From positions 80,317 through 144,316 of the forward strand of contig JARBJD010000192.1 of assembly GCA_033064195.1 (NCBI GenBank): a stretch of DNA of 64,000 bases, given 5' to 3'. Source of the DNA: Blattamonas nauphoetae. Taxonomy: Eukaryota; Preaxostyla; Oxymonadida. The notes beneath the pieces were generated by a model. It did not search any database. It was not told the DNA's origin and saw nothing but the letters and a program-made list of their open reading frames with translations. Made by a program: the position numbers and the translations under genes. How positions within the stretch are numbered: position 1 is the stretch's first letter; each line of letters starts with the position of its first letter. Shown here piece by piece: positions 11,171 through 21,522 of this stretch.

Positions 11171-11821
11171 TTGATGCTTATCTGTCAAGAAGTTCCAGTC
11201 AACTCAAGGATCAAATTTTGGTTGGATCTAACAACTGACTCACTCTTCGCCAAGCTTACGAAAGCACAAAACACTATGCAAAATATTTCGCAGCCGTCCG
11301 AACCTTTTGCCCGCAAGAAGAGATGGATGCCAACCGCGCAGCAAAAGAATACCATGACGGAAGAATACATCAAACGCCAAGGCAATATCACAACCTTTGA
11401 CATCCATGCCATTGCCCTCAAAGTTGTGACCACGGAGGAACGTGTGAAGAATTGGTTTTCCAACCATCGGACAAAGCTGCAGGCGCGTCTTCGTGATGCC
11501 CAGACATCACAGAACTTTAATTCAACTCCGGATTCTGTTCAAGTTTTCGCTATTCCAATCTCGCAAAACCCAAAACACCCTATTCAGCATTTCGTGGAGA
11601 TAGATCGCCATTCGCCTCCATTGCGTCTTTACCAGCAGACCAACCCGTGGAAAGAAGATCTGCAACTGCTCTTCACTCCAAAGCAACAACAGTTTGATAC
11701 GCCAGATCTCCTCGAGATGTTCCATTCTGAAACTCCTTCTGTTTTTGAACCATTGCCACAGCCGACGTGGTCGCCATTTACTCAGCCAATGTGGTCGCCT
11801 TCAACTTCACTCCTTTATTAA
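11171..11821 (+). CDS. Homeodomain-like DNA-binding protein
   Basis: A basic region (ARKKRWMPTAQQKNTM) is followed by helices and a recognition helix, ERVKNWFSNHRTKLQARL. This matches the homeodomain signature W-F-x-N-x-R with the Asn51 and Arg53 positions present. The domain spans roughly residues 47-105. The rest is proline/threonine-rich, with repeated P-T-W-S-P-F and P-M-W-S-P units at the C-terminus. An in-frame ATG at 11,276 (MQNISQP) would give a shorter protein that begins just before the domain and may be the true start. It lies 80 bp after the glucosidase gene on the same strand. Likely a nuclear transcription factor; target unknown. Confidence 0.7.
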   Translation: MMLICQEVPVNSRIKFWLDLTTDSLFAKLTKAQNTMQNISQPSEPFARKKRWMPTAQQKNTMTEEYIKRQGNITTFDIHAIALKVVTTEERVKNWFSNHRTKLQARLRDAQTSQNFNSTPDSVQVFAIPISQNPKHPIQHFVEIDRHSPPLRLYQQTNPWKEDLQLLFTPKQQQFDTPDLLEMFHSETPSVFEPLPQPTWSPFTQPMWSPSTSLLY

Positions 11822-12174
11822 CGACGATATTTGGATTGTTCTTCGTGAGGATTCAAAGCATTTTCTGCTATTTCTTCCGATACGAAGTAATATTATTTTA
11901 TTGGATTAATTATTGTTTTTTCTCCTCTTTCCTGTTCCATCCAGAATCATGCTTCTGTTCCAACTTCTCACTTGTTTGTTTTCCTTGCACCTTTTTGATG
12001 TGTTTTTTATCTCAAAACGCCAATTCCGACGGAGAAAGTTTTCTGGGACAGTGCGATCTGCGTCCTGGACAAATTGAGTGACGTTTTTCTCGTCAATGAT
12101 CATCTCAAAAACGTCAAGATGGTGAATAATCATCGTTGAAATCAAAACAATTAAGAAATGAGTGAAATGAAGAT
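11822..12174 (+). other. Intergenic, no gene seen
   Basis: AT-rich convergent 3' region between the homeodomain gene and the kelch-FYVE gene. I see no conserved reading frame or RNA. Confidence 0.5.
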
Positions 12175-13611
12175 TCATTGACCGTATTTGGCCTTGAGAA
12201 TATCAAAACAATTGTTACACACTCTCTCGTTGAAAATGTTATATTCTGGGATATCTGCTTTTTTGTAACAACATTTTCCGCAGAATACATACCCACAATA
12301 ACGACAGTGATGACGCCTGTTGACGACAGTGAACCGCGACTTGCAGAGACGACATGATTGAGACGCCTCGTCTGGCACCCACTTTGGTGCTTGTTTTTCG
12401 GTTGTAGTTTGCCGTGCTATGGTCACCTCTGAGAATAATTCGATTTCATCGGCAAAATAACCAAGTTCATCGAGTTTTGTTTCCGTACCTTTCAATTCTT
12501 GATATGTGATGACTTCAGGATCGGAAAAAGGACCATCAGCTGAACCAGGCATATACAACGTGTGGGAGGTCGTGTTGAGATCAGTAGGCATTCCTCCTTT
12601 GGTTAGGGAGGATTGAGGGATTGGCAGTGAAAGTGTAAATATCTGTTGGTTCATTGATTCGTATCCTTCTCCTCCTGCTACTAACACCCTCAGTTTCTTG
12701 GATTCAAGCAAAGACATCCCAATTGTTTGTGGGGTCGGTGAGTTCTGCGGGTCGTCCGGCTCCTCGTGATGCTTCACTCCCACGAGACAAAGAGCTGAGT
12801 GAAATGTGACAGGAGGCGGGTCGACCAAATCTGTGTGAAAGTGAAGTTGTGTCCAGCTGAGTGAGTCCAAATCAAAACGGAGGAGAGAGTTTTGAATTGT
12901 TTGGCGTTCATCCACTCCACCATACACAAATAGACAATTTCGGACAACAATACTTGAGTGGCTGCGTCGGAAGAATCCGTAAAGCGTTCCTTGGGACTGA
13001 ATCTGAGTCCAAGTACCCAGATCACTGTTGAAGATGTGGATATCGTTCATCACATCACCGCTCTCACCGATTCCGCCATAAAGAACGGCTCTTGTGTTCC
13101 CCCATGCTGTCAGACTATGTTCGGTGCGAGCTGGAGGCGAGGCACTGAATAATTCTGGAATTCCCCATTCGAAGGTGAGACAATCGAAACAGAGGGTGTG
13201 ATTTGTTGGGAGATTACTAACTTGATCAACAACACCCCCAAAGCACATACCAAGTTGTCCATATCGAAGTGTACACAGTGCATGCCCATAGAAGGGGAGA
13301 AATGGCTTTGACTTCAGATGGAGCGAACAATACAAAGGAACTTCAGAAAATTGTTCGGTTTCTGCAAAAAAGAGAAAGAAATGCTAAGAGGTGAGATGAG
13401 GAAGGATCATACCTGTGCAATACAACCAAAGGCCAGGATCGGTTTTCTGTGAGTTCATCCCGCCAACAAAAAGGACAAAATTCCATCCAATTCTGACAGA
13501 GGGGATAAATCTGTAATCTTCTGTGAAAGGTGGATCGATTTGGGTTGTTTTTGCTTCAAGTTGTTTGTTGTTGGTTGAGAACCAAGTTGAATGAGCCTGT
13601 TTCCCAGACAT
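12175..13611 (-). CDS. Kelch-repeat protein with C-terminal FYVE zinc finger, two exons
   Basis: Exon 1 (13611-13413) begins MSGKQAHSTWF and contains FVLFVGGMNS. A 51-nt intron leads to exon 2 (13361-12175). The N-terminal two thirds show kelch blades: ARTEHSLTAWGNTRAVLYGG, RRSHSSIVVRNCLFVYGG and LRVLVAGGEGY. The C-terminus has a complete FYVE finger: the WVPDE start (WxxD motif), CRLCKSRF, RRHHCRYCG, CGKCC and RVCNNC, with paired zinc ligands present. FYVE domains bind phosphatidylinositol 3-phosphate, so the protein is probably on endosomes and linked to membrane traffic. The start is the first ATG; the longer open frame upstream lacks one. It ends in TGA. Confidence 0.85.
13362..13412 (-). 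other. Predicted 51-nt intron in the kelch-FYVE gene
   Basis: Starts gtatga and ends with a long pyrimidine tract and ttgcag. It joins WLYCT to ETEQF in frame. Confidence 0.75.
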
Positions 13612-13713
13612 TTTCTCGGTTGGAATGAGATGATATTTGTGCTGTGTGTACAATGAAATTACATTGGATCTGAAGGATGATCAAGTTAAAAACGAGGTGA
13701 AACAGACTCAAGT

Positions 13714-14325
13714 TTGATTGGGGTGGCGTCAGAAGAGAGAACTTCATATTCTGATTCCATAAAGTTGGTAATCGCCTATCACTCGATTCGATACACACCA
13801 AGCCCGGACAAATGTGTAATTTCTGTAAATCTACTTGGCAATTTCGATCAAACCACAACAACGTCGCTTCCCACGCTAATTCAGATGTCGATTATCTGCG
13901 CAGAATTGTCGAAGAGCAGCGTGACTTGTTCCTTGTTGCTGATCAGTGATCACACTCGTACCATCTTCGTCGCTATCGAGGATGGCTCTTTTCCTTCGTC
14001 AACAGGAGGCAGAGCAAACCTCCGAAATCTCTTCCATCGAAACTTCTCGACTCTTAAAAACCGAAATTTGTGGTTTTCGATTGGTCTGGATGGCTTGAAC
14101 GAACCTTTCCAAAGACATCGTGAGACATTGACGCAATTTTATGGACATAACACAACAAATCGCTTTCTACCGACCATCATTGAACTGGAATATCAACGAT
14201 GGAATACCACCGATCAGACAGCAGAAAAGATTATCAAAGACTTCCAAAAAGCTCGTCAGAAGGAAGCTCAGAAGAAATCGAAGGGAGGCGAACAAGTCCA
14301 CAGTGATCTGACTGTTTATGATTGA
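13714..14325 (+). pseudogene. Relic resembling part of alanyl-tRNA synthetase
   Basis: Residues about 79-110 read DHTRTIFVAIEDG-FPSSTGG-ANLRNLFHRN, which follows the alanyl-tRNA synthetase pattern (A)DHxRTxxxAxxDGxxPxNxGRGYxLRRxxRR. The rest resembles the helical region after it. The stretch before it appears to switch frame: LRRIVEEQRDLFLVADQ is in another frame just upstream. The Gly-Arg-Gly-Tyr part is eroded. There is no room for the catalytic N-terminus or the editing domain. I read it as a decayed fragment of a duplicated or transferred gene; a spliced divergent paralogue is less likely. Confidence 0.4.
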
Positions 14326-14412
14326 ACAACGCTGAGCACAACGCACGGTGTGATGCCTGATCAAATTACAGCTGTCACAGCATACTCCATCCCCGACAAT
14401 TCCCGTCATGAG

Positions 14413-15571
14413 CTAACAGCGATGAAAGAAAAAACGACGAAGCCACTCCTCGAAGGACAGAACTTGTATGCTGTTCAATGCAAGAATATTCCTCAAACAG
14501 TTGAACTGACCTATTCGCAGCGTTTTGAATGCAGTGTGGGTCCATGTTCGAAGAGAATACGTCGCGCTGGGAAGGACTCCATTCGGTCCTGACGACATGC
14601 CAGCGGATCCGATGGTCGATGTGGCCGTGTCACTTCCAAACACGACATGGACGAGTCGAGGAACATTCGATCCATTCAACAGCAATCCAATCGTTCCACT
14701 GCTTGCTTGATTTGTCTCCAGTGTCACTGTCGCTTCGTCCCCAGTGAATGTGACCGAGAAAGACGTGTTGGTTATTGTGATTGATATCCGCGAGATGAGA
14801 CTGCTGTCATCGAATGCATCGTCCTTGAAATGCACATTTGGTGAGGCAGACGTGGTGTCCCACAAGTTGATCATGTCAGCCGTGATTTCGGACGACGGGT
14901 TTGTGAAAGAAATATCATTCCCAGACGGTTCTTTGAATGATGTACAGTTCCTGAACTGGCAGAATGAGATGGACAGCGTCGTCGCTCGGTCAATGAGCAC
15001 GGCCCCAGCTCGAGCATCTGTCGCTGAGCAGTTGACGAAAGCGCTGTTCGCGATGACGACGATTTCCGAGTTAATAAACTAAGCACCATCCCGACCTGCC
15101 TTTGACTTTCGCAAAAACAGCGGGTGATCGTCGTGATTGATGGGTTAGAAACAATAAAACTTCCCCCACAATCCTGCGCATAACCTTCCGTGAAAGACGA
15201 CTCAGTGATGGCGAACGGTCGTTTGTTGGTCGAAGAACACCTGAAGGTGACAGCTCCCCATCCGTTCCATACGACGTGCAGTTGCAGACGTGGAAGAATG
15301 ATTTCCTGACGGTGAGTGAGGATGATGTCTCGTGGAGGAAGATAGCTCCACTGCCAGCAACCCACACGGCACCGTTGAACGACAGCTCGTGGAATGTGCA
15401 GAAGGTGAATGATCCGGATGTGATGTCTGAGGGAAGGGTGTCCAGACGACCGGGAGTGGATGTGTTGGTTCGATTTTCGATGGAAAACTCCATCACAGCG
15501 TTTCGTTCGTGGATGCAAGATGAGAAGGAGGTGTTCAGGCACATCATGTTCCTTCCTAAATTCGGCGACAC
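14413..15571 (-). pseudogene. Broken secreted beta-helix (surface-type) family gene
   Basis: Two minus-strand frames (15571-15071 and 15000-14413) hold parts of one protein of short imperfect repeats. Examples are NTSFSSCIHERNA, SFTFCTFHELS, GSGAIFLHETSSSLTVRKSFF, then ISITITNTSFSVTF, LLLNGSNVPRLVHVVFGS and SSGPNGVLPSATYSL. This pattern of alternating hydrophobic and small residues is that of right-handed parallel beta-helix (pectin-lyase-like) proteins. The second half matches my memory of a large Blattamonas surface-protein family. Frame changes between 15,070 and 15,300 (the GYAQDCGGSFIVSN segment is in another frame) mark it as inactive. Confidence 0.5.
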
Positions 15572-15860
15572 ACTTCACTCCCATAGAGTTGCTTGCTGGG
15601 GGAGAAGGCAGACAACGATGAAACGTTCACAAGACTGCTTTCGAGCTGACTCGTATCCACATTCATCGCACAATCGAAGGTACGACATTAGTTGAACGTG
15701 AAAAGTGAACCTGTCCCAAGGGGAAAGTGCTGGTTGTCCATCGAAAGTCCAACTCCATCTTGCATCATTTTCATTCCTGAATCAATCCCACGCGGGTTTT
15801 GAGACGTGTCCACGAGATGAGGGGAGGAGAAGATGGAAAGAGGAGAGGGAAGGAAGAAGT

Positions 15861-16234
15861 GAAGGGATGGACAGGGAAGAGGGAAGGAAGAAGTGAAGGG
15901 ATGGACAGGGAAGAGGAAAGGAAGAAGTGATGGGATGGACAGGGAAGAGGAAAGGAAGAAGTGAAGGGATGGACAGGGAAGAGGACAGGAAGAAGTGAAG
16001 GGATGGACAGGGAAGAGGAAAGGAAGAAGTGAAGGGATGGACAGGGAAGAGGAAAGGAAGAAGTGAAGGGATGGACAGGGAAGAGGGAAGGAAGAAGTGA
16101 AGGGATGGACAGGGAAGAGGGAAGGAAGAAGTGAAGGGATGGACAGGGAAGAGGACAGGAAGAAGTGAAGGGATGGACAGGGAAGAGGGAAGGAAGATGT
16201 GAAGGGATGAACAGGGAGGAGGGAAGGAAAAAGT
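15861..16234 (+). repeat. Minisatellite, 11 copies of a 34-bp unit
   Basis: The unit begins gaagggatggacagggaaga and ends gggaaggaagaagt. Copies start exactly every 34 bp from 15,861 to 16,201. Variation is limited to a few positions (gggaagg/ggaaagg/ggacagg; one gatggg copy), and the last copy is the most diverged. The strand is almost purely purine, so a triplex- or slippage-prone tract. A degenerate unit lies just before it. Confidence 0.93.
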
Positions 16235-16775
16235 GATAGAGATGAAGTGAAAGCGAGAAGGAGAACGAAAGCGCTGAGATTAATCAGAACAAGAAGGACA
16301 GGGAGAATGAAATGGAAAGACTTTGGAAGAGATTAGAATCACCAATGTTTTAATCTGTTGATCAAATTGTAAATTAGACTATTTCACATGATTATTTCTC
16401 TTTCTATCTTGTTAAGGATCCATCCATCAATTAAGGTCAACTTTCGAATCAGAGTCAAAACCAATAAAATTAAGGGTTTGATCTCACGATCAACTCAGAA
16501 ATGATAAATTATCGAGAAAAGAAGTCGAAATAAGCTTCAAAATCAGTGAAATTGTTCAGTCAACAGCAATTTGAAAGGATTTACTTCCTGAACCCGTTTC
16601 GTCGCCTCATTTCCATTCTTTTTGCGATGTTCAGGAGGATCCCTGATTGACCCATTTAGAAAATAGTGTGACAAGCATGGTGAGTTCTGGTCGAAAAAGT
16701 GGTGGGAAAAACACTAATTTTGTTTGATCAACCCATTTCATTTTTTTATGAATCATCAACATTCACAAATCAGTA
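16235..16775 (+). other. Intergenic, no gene seen
   Basis: AT-rich sequence between the minisatellite and the inverted-repeat element. No conserved frame or repeat recognised. Confidence 0.5.
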
Positions 16776-17642
16776 CTACAGGGTGGCCAACGAAAACTTG
16801 GTATGGGCACATCTCGGCATGATCCGACCCCGTGCCCCCCTCCAATATTTTAAGAGGAGCTTTGTTTAATATCATTTCACGATGTTTTAGTATTTATTTT
16901 TGGATTTGAGACCGGGTTTTGGAGATATAAATTCATCTACACTTCACCCGATCCTTTTTCCAGACACTTTTTCATGATGTCGGATAGTCTTCACAGCCCC
17001 CCGCTCAAGAGCAGGGGGGGCTGTGAAGACTATTGGTGAATTCTCAAAAGTACCATAGAAAAAAGGATCTTTGTGAAGTGTTGAAACAAATAATGGGCTG
17101 GATCGGGCCAAAATGGGCAACTTTTTTTCGCCCTCAAAATCACGAAATTTCATCAAAAGTGTGTTTAATAATAAAATCCAGACATATTTGAAAATTTTGG
17201 TGAGGGGGCACGGGGTATGATTAAGCCCACATCTCGGCCAATTTGAAGAGTTGAGAGCTGTGGTTTGGAAAAGGCGCCTATCTTACGGAAAGCTCGAAAA
17301 AAGTCCAAATTGTGGGTTTGGCCAAATTGAAGGATCAACACCGACATCCTTAATGAAGTCAACTGTTCATCACGATTCGACAAGTTTCTAGACACTGGGA
17401 TTTTTCCTTTCAATAAAAAACTTTATTTGAAATGAGGTTATAGAGAAAATAAGTCCTTATCATCCACTGTGTTCATCGATTCCACATCACAGAATTCGAC
17501 AGATCCTCAAAGTTGACATACCTCGATTTTTGACTTTTTGTGAAGTTTTCCGTACAATAGGGGCTGTGTTAAAGCCACAGGTGACAACTCTTTAAACTGA
17601 CCGAACACTGCCTATACCAAGTTTTCGTTGACCTCCCTGTAG
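16776..17642. mobile_element. TA-flanked terminal-inverted-repeat element, Tc1/mariner-like, non-autonomous
   Basis: The left end (ctacagggtggccaacgaaa...) and right end match as inverted repeats over about 32 bp with about three mismatches. Both ends are directly flanked by TA, the target duplication of Tc1/mariner-type transposons. The 867-bp body has no convincing transposase. It contains a second imperfect inverted pair (around cccgtgccccc at 16,832 and gggggcacgggg at 17,203) and a perfect short hairpin at 16,984. Short minus-strand frames (17,413-17,165 and 17,156-16,944) have no recognisable motif. Assignment rests on the ends and the TA. Confidence 0.7.
16984..17033. repeat. Perfect 19-bp inverted repeat (hairpin)
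   Basis: Arms atagtcttcacagcccccc (16,984-17,002) and its exact reverse complement (17,015-17,033) enclose a 12-base loop that itself contains gctc/gagc. It may be the remains of a tiny inserted palindromic element inside the TA-flanked element. Confidence 0.85.
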
Positions 17643-17697
17643 TACAGACACTCCTCATGCAGGTGTCACGATTCCAAGAAAAAGCACTCATCAGTTA

Positions 17698-19165
17698 GTG
17701 GAGGATTTCAATGTTTCCCATGTGAATTTCATCAACAGATACTTGATAGAACATTTCAGGAAGATTTGTTGGAGACTCACTTACATCCCACTCTCATTGC
17801 AGTTAGATCTGTGTCGTAACTGGAACGGCATGAGAAGCCAAAGTCCAGACACTGGAAACGCTCGGAAGAGAATTCAAATAGTGTCAGACGTTTTCGAGAA
17901 ATACACTTCACGTCAAAAGAATGACTGTCACTCACATTTATTCCTCATCTATTGGTCCTTCTCAAAACAATTTTCCCTTCAAACCCCCTCCAGACCTTTC
18001 CGTATATGTGAACACAAGTCAGAACTCGATGAGACGAAATGTAGCTGACCTCTATCGAAAAAAAACTTTCTGATGCGATCCAATCCACTCCATTTTGTAC
18101 GGAATCCTTCTCGACGAGAGCACTGACTCTGGGAACCATTCTATACTCATGATCGGAGTTTCCTTTCTCTCCAATTTTGTGAAAACACATTCATATCTTG
18201 GAATTCGAGAGATGGGAGCAGATGGATGCACTGGGGAGAATATCAGAACGAAAGTTCTTGATCTCCTCACATCTTTCCGTCTGGATCTTCTGATACCGAA
18301 AAAGAGACACTCCTCACTATCTTTCCCAGTACAGAAAATATTGTGGCAAGTATCGCAAGTCTCTTTCATCATTCTCCCCTTCTTTCCGCAAAGTTCTTAC
18401 TCCAATCAAAGAGTCCAATGCAACGGCAAATGGAATTCTGCATCGCATGGGAACAAAAGATTCTGTATTCTGTTTGTTTATTCAAGGTTTCATCCTGAAA
18501 CCTCAAAACATGATGCAAAAGTCGATTCAAACTCATTCACTTACAATTGATTCGTTGGTGAATGCTTTAGACACTGCCAGGTCGGCAATCAGTAATGACG
18601 AGAACGCCACCTTGATCAGACGAGACATCGATCAATGCGCCTTTTTCCGAAGCATCCACATCCGCACCAACTTTGGGGACTTTTCGAGAATCCAAAGTTT
18701 GATACAAAAGTATGTTTCAGTTCTCCTCACCAATCTTTCGAATCGATTCCCTGGCCAAGAAATCATGCGACTCATCACAATTTTTTTGCCGGATGCGATC
18801 TTTAAAGGAAAAAGGAACGAACATTTCGGGCTCCCGACTCGGTTCTCCAACATATTCTCCAAAGGCCAGAGTATCCACAGTTCGCGAGGATTGCTGCCAT
18901 TGCACTCTGTCTCCCTATCGATGACCACCTCGTCATAAAACTTCTCTCCCCAACAACTCTTCCAGAGGATGATGTTCAGTATCTTGTTGCAGATTGGACT
19001 CGTACACCTCGTCAGATTCGGCATCGAGAATCTGACAACGACGATCATGTCCTCAGTTCAATCCCTCAGGAAGACCACGCGTTCCTCTTTCCAACTGATG
19101 TCTCCTTCACGTATTCATCTGATGAAGAAATTAATGGACTTCATTTCACTTTCTGAGTTCAAACA
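17698..19165 (+). pseudogene. Decayed hAT-like (ZBED-type) transposase
   Basis: Pieces in different plus-strand frames are collinear. They run from a helical N-terminal part (17,698-18,048), to YGILLDESTDSGNHSILMIGVSFL (18,095-), where DESTD resembles the first catalytic block of hAT RNase-H-fold transposases. They continue to YVSVLLTNLSNRFPGQEIMRLITIF (18,447-18,938), like the hAT C-terminal helical region, and end in a frame to about 19,165. At least two frame changes are needed, so it is inactive unless several introns are present. No intact terminal repeats were identified. Family call is from motif memory. Confidence 0.45.
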
Positions 19166-19169
19166 ATGA

Positions 19170-19473
19170 TGTGATCATGTTCTCCTGTTTTTTGGTGACT
19201 ACCGAACTTTATGGAGATACAATTGCAAAAAGAAGAGTTTCAATGAAATTTATGTGGTGTATTTTCATGAAAAAGAGTATAAAAGGATATTCGTGATGAA
19301 ATTAATATTTAGAATCAAAGGTGTCAAAAACACCGCTTTTTTAACTGTCGCACCAGAACACCACTCGCACACGACATAACTCACCCTGGTGACAAGCTCA
19401 ACGGAGGGGAGATGAAAATATACGGATAGAGTACTGATGATTGAAAGGAGTGAATAGAACGCATTGAGGTGAT
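19170..19473 (+). other. Intergenic, no gene seen
   Basis: AT-rich spacer between the transposase relic and the first palindromic MITE copy. Confidence 0.5.
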
Positions 19474-19748
19474 TATAGTGGTGTCACCAAAACGTCCGGT
19501 GTCACCAATCCGGTCTTTTTTCTGTGAGGGACCATTTTGGTGAAACTAAGAAAGCAATAAAATTTTAGAATTATACTCCCACACGATCCCGAGAAAATCT
19601 CAAAATACGTTTAACGTTACGAATGCACACATTTTTTTCAACTTTTTCACCTCATTTCTCCACAATTAGCCACCCGTTTTAAATCAAATAAAATGCATTA
19701 TAGTCGGATAGATCTCGACAAAAGATGTTCAAAAAGAAACCAATTTTT
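19474..19748. mobile_element. 600-bp palindromic MITE family, copy A, left half (split by the DIRS element)
   Basis: Begins TAGTG-GTGTCACCAA after TTA and is nearly identical to the reverse complement of 28,200-28,480 (copy D). The half-element stops at caattttttt (19,741-), where DIRS sequence begins. Its continuation, gtcctaagcattttttg, resumes at 24,771. Confidence 0.75.
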
Positions 19749-19750
19749 TT

Positions 19751-19826
19751 CAAACAACAAGGCTCGTCTCCCAGTCTGTGTGAGATGATCTGACCGACCC
19801 GAATAAGAATAATGATGGGTGGTCTG
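19751..19826. repeat. DIRS terminal inverted repeat, 3' side
   Basis: Contains ggctcgtctcccagtctgtg and continues to gatgggtggtctg. It is the near-perfect reverse complement of 24,671-24,750, with a small gap near the outer end. Confidence 0.85.
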
Positions 19827-19969
19827 TGAACAAACGTTACGAAAAATTGATGAAGTATTCAATCAAAGAACAATTTTACGAGCACCAATCGCTCCTTCTC
19901 TATCTGTCTCCGGGCTTTCGCACTCTGAGACGTTTGTCGCTCCGCCGAAGTGTGGCAGCAGCGCTGGCG

Positions 19970-20054
19970 ACTGGGAGACGAGCCTTGTTGTTTGAAAGGC
20001 GTTCCCTTTGGTCAAGCCAAACACAACTGGGCTCGTCTCCCAGTCTGTGTGAGA
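19970..20054. repeat. DIRS internal complementary region
   Basis: Its first part (actgggagacgagccttgtt...) is the reverse complement of the start of the left terminal repeat. Its second part (ggtcaagccaaacacaactg...) is the reverse complement of the right terminal repeat. It thus represents the two element ends joined head to tail. Confidence 0.85.
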
Positions 20055-20141
20055 CTTCAAAAGACCCAGTTGTGAACGGCTGATGTCGAAGAGCAGTGCG
20101 TTGGCTCCAGCCGTAGCGAGCCGCGCAACCCACTCTCCTCT

Positions 20142-20995
20142 CTACTCCTCATCTTCCTCTCCTTCTTCACTCTCATCCGACTCCTGATCTGATTCGCTTC
20201 CTTCACTAGAACCTCCTCCCACCTCTCTCTGTCCCTGCTCGAGCATCCTCTTCTTCTGAATCATGTCCAGGATATCCTGAAATTGCTCTTCGGCGATCGC
20301 TCTCCTCAGCCGTTCATCTCCTTCTCCCACCTGACCGTGATTCGCTCTAGCACTAGTTCTGAGCGACTGCCACCACCTCTTCGCGTGGTCTTCCACCTCT
20401 CCTCCATGCACGATTGGTTGCGAGTACCCGCTGGACCTCCATGGCTACTTGAGCTTGTGTTAGCCTTCTTCCTGTTGTGAAAGAGAGCCATACAGCTGAC
20501 TGATCAACGTTCCGTATGAAGCTGTTGGACTCCCTCCACCTCTTGGAGAACTCCCAGTGGTTTCTCAACGCCACGAACGGAGAGATTGCGCTGCCACCCT
20601 CATCCCTCACGTACCTCGCCCGCATCGCAGTCTTATCGGTCTTAACAAGCACTCTGATCTCCTGCAATGTCTCTCGCTCTATTCCCTCGCTCCCCACAGA
20701 ACTCTGCAAACCACCCCCAAGCTCTTCTCCACAAGTTCACATTCTTGTACGTTCTCTCGATGATCGCTGTCACTCTCCCATCGACTTTCAAATGGTGGTG
20801 GATGGACCTGAAGAAGAGGAGACCCGCCTCTCGACGCACTCGTGCTTCTTCAATTGAGTCACGTCGATGAACGAGACCCTGACTTCCACCGGAGGTAGTT
20901 GGTGTAACGAGGGGCTCGCTACTGGCTCCATCACTTCCTCGTATGTCCCCACAACCTTGTGCTTCATCTCGAGTCCTCTCAATCCCATCTCCCAT
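20142..20995 (-). pseudogene. Putative DIRS tyrosine-recombinase region, degenerate
   Basis: Several overlapping minus-strand frames occupy the position where DIRS elements encode their tyrosine recombinase. One (20,709-20,353) contains KTDKTAMRARYVR, ISPFVALRNHW and FTTGRRLTQAQVAMEVQRVL, similar in layout to the recombinase core between its two catalytic boxes. Another (20,411-20,142) ends in an acidic Glu/Ser tail. I cannot point to a complete R...HxxR...Y set, and the frames differ, so this is a positional assignment supported by weak motifs. Confidence 0.4.
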
Positions 20996-21522
20996 GATCA
21001 GGGTTTATAGTTGTCAGACAGATTTAGTGTAAACGTGAGGTCGAAAGACCTCACCTCCCCATTTTGGAGGTGAGGTCTCTCGATGTCCGAAATAGGCAAC
21101 TGAAAATCCAAAAAAGTGAGATCATCGACCACAACACGACTCTCCGACACCATTTCGCACCTTAAATTTCTTTCCACTTCACTGGAATCAGTTGAATTTC
21201 TCTTTTTTTCGCAAAAATCACTGAAATTGTCACTTGATCCAGATGACAAACAAGTTGGTGGGTTGGATCATTTTTCAGTATTTCCATAGAGTGATCCAAT
21301 GTGACTTTCAATTTGATTTTCGGTGTTAAATGATCTTCTCGAATCCATTTCATGAAAAAAAAGAGGAAATTTCTCCTTGATTGAGCTTATTGAGACAATA
21401 AAAGCGAAAAACAGCACCACCTTTTTTTCCACTATCCATCTCACATTTAGAAATTTTGCTCAAACTATAATCAATTTTTCATGAAATGAGAATCCTCGTG
21501 AAAATTAAACCAAAAACATAAA
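20996..21522. other. AT-rich spacer between reverse transcriptase and recombinase regions of the DIRS element
   Basis: No recognisable gene. Contains a palindromic tract at about 21,034-21,085 (gtgaggtc...gacctcacctcc...ggaggtgaggtc), with a further ggtgaggtc near 21,533. Its AT content contrasts with the GC-rich DIRS coding parts, so it may be a small insertion. Confidence 0.35.
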
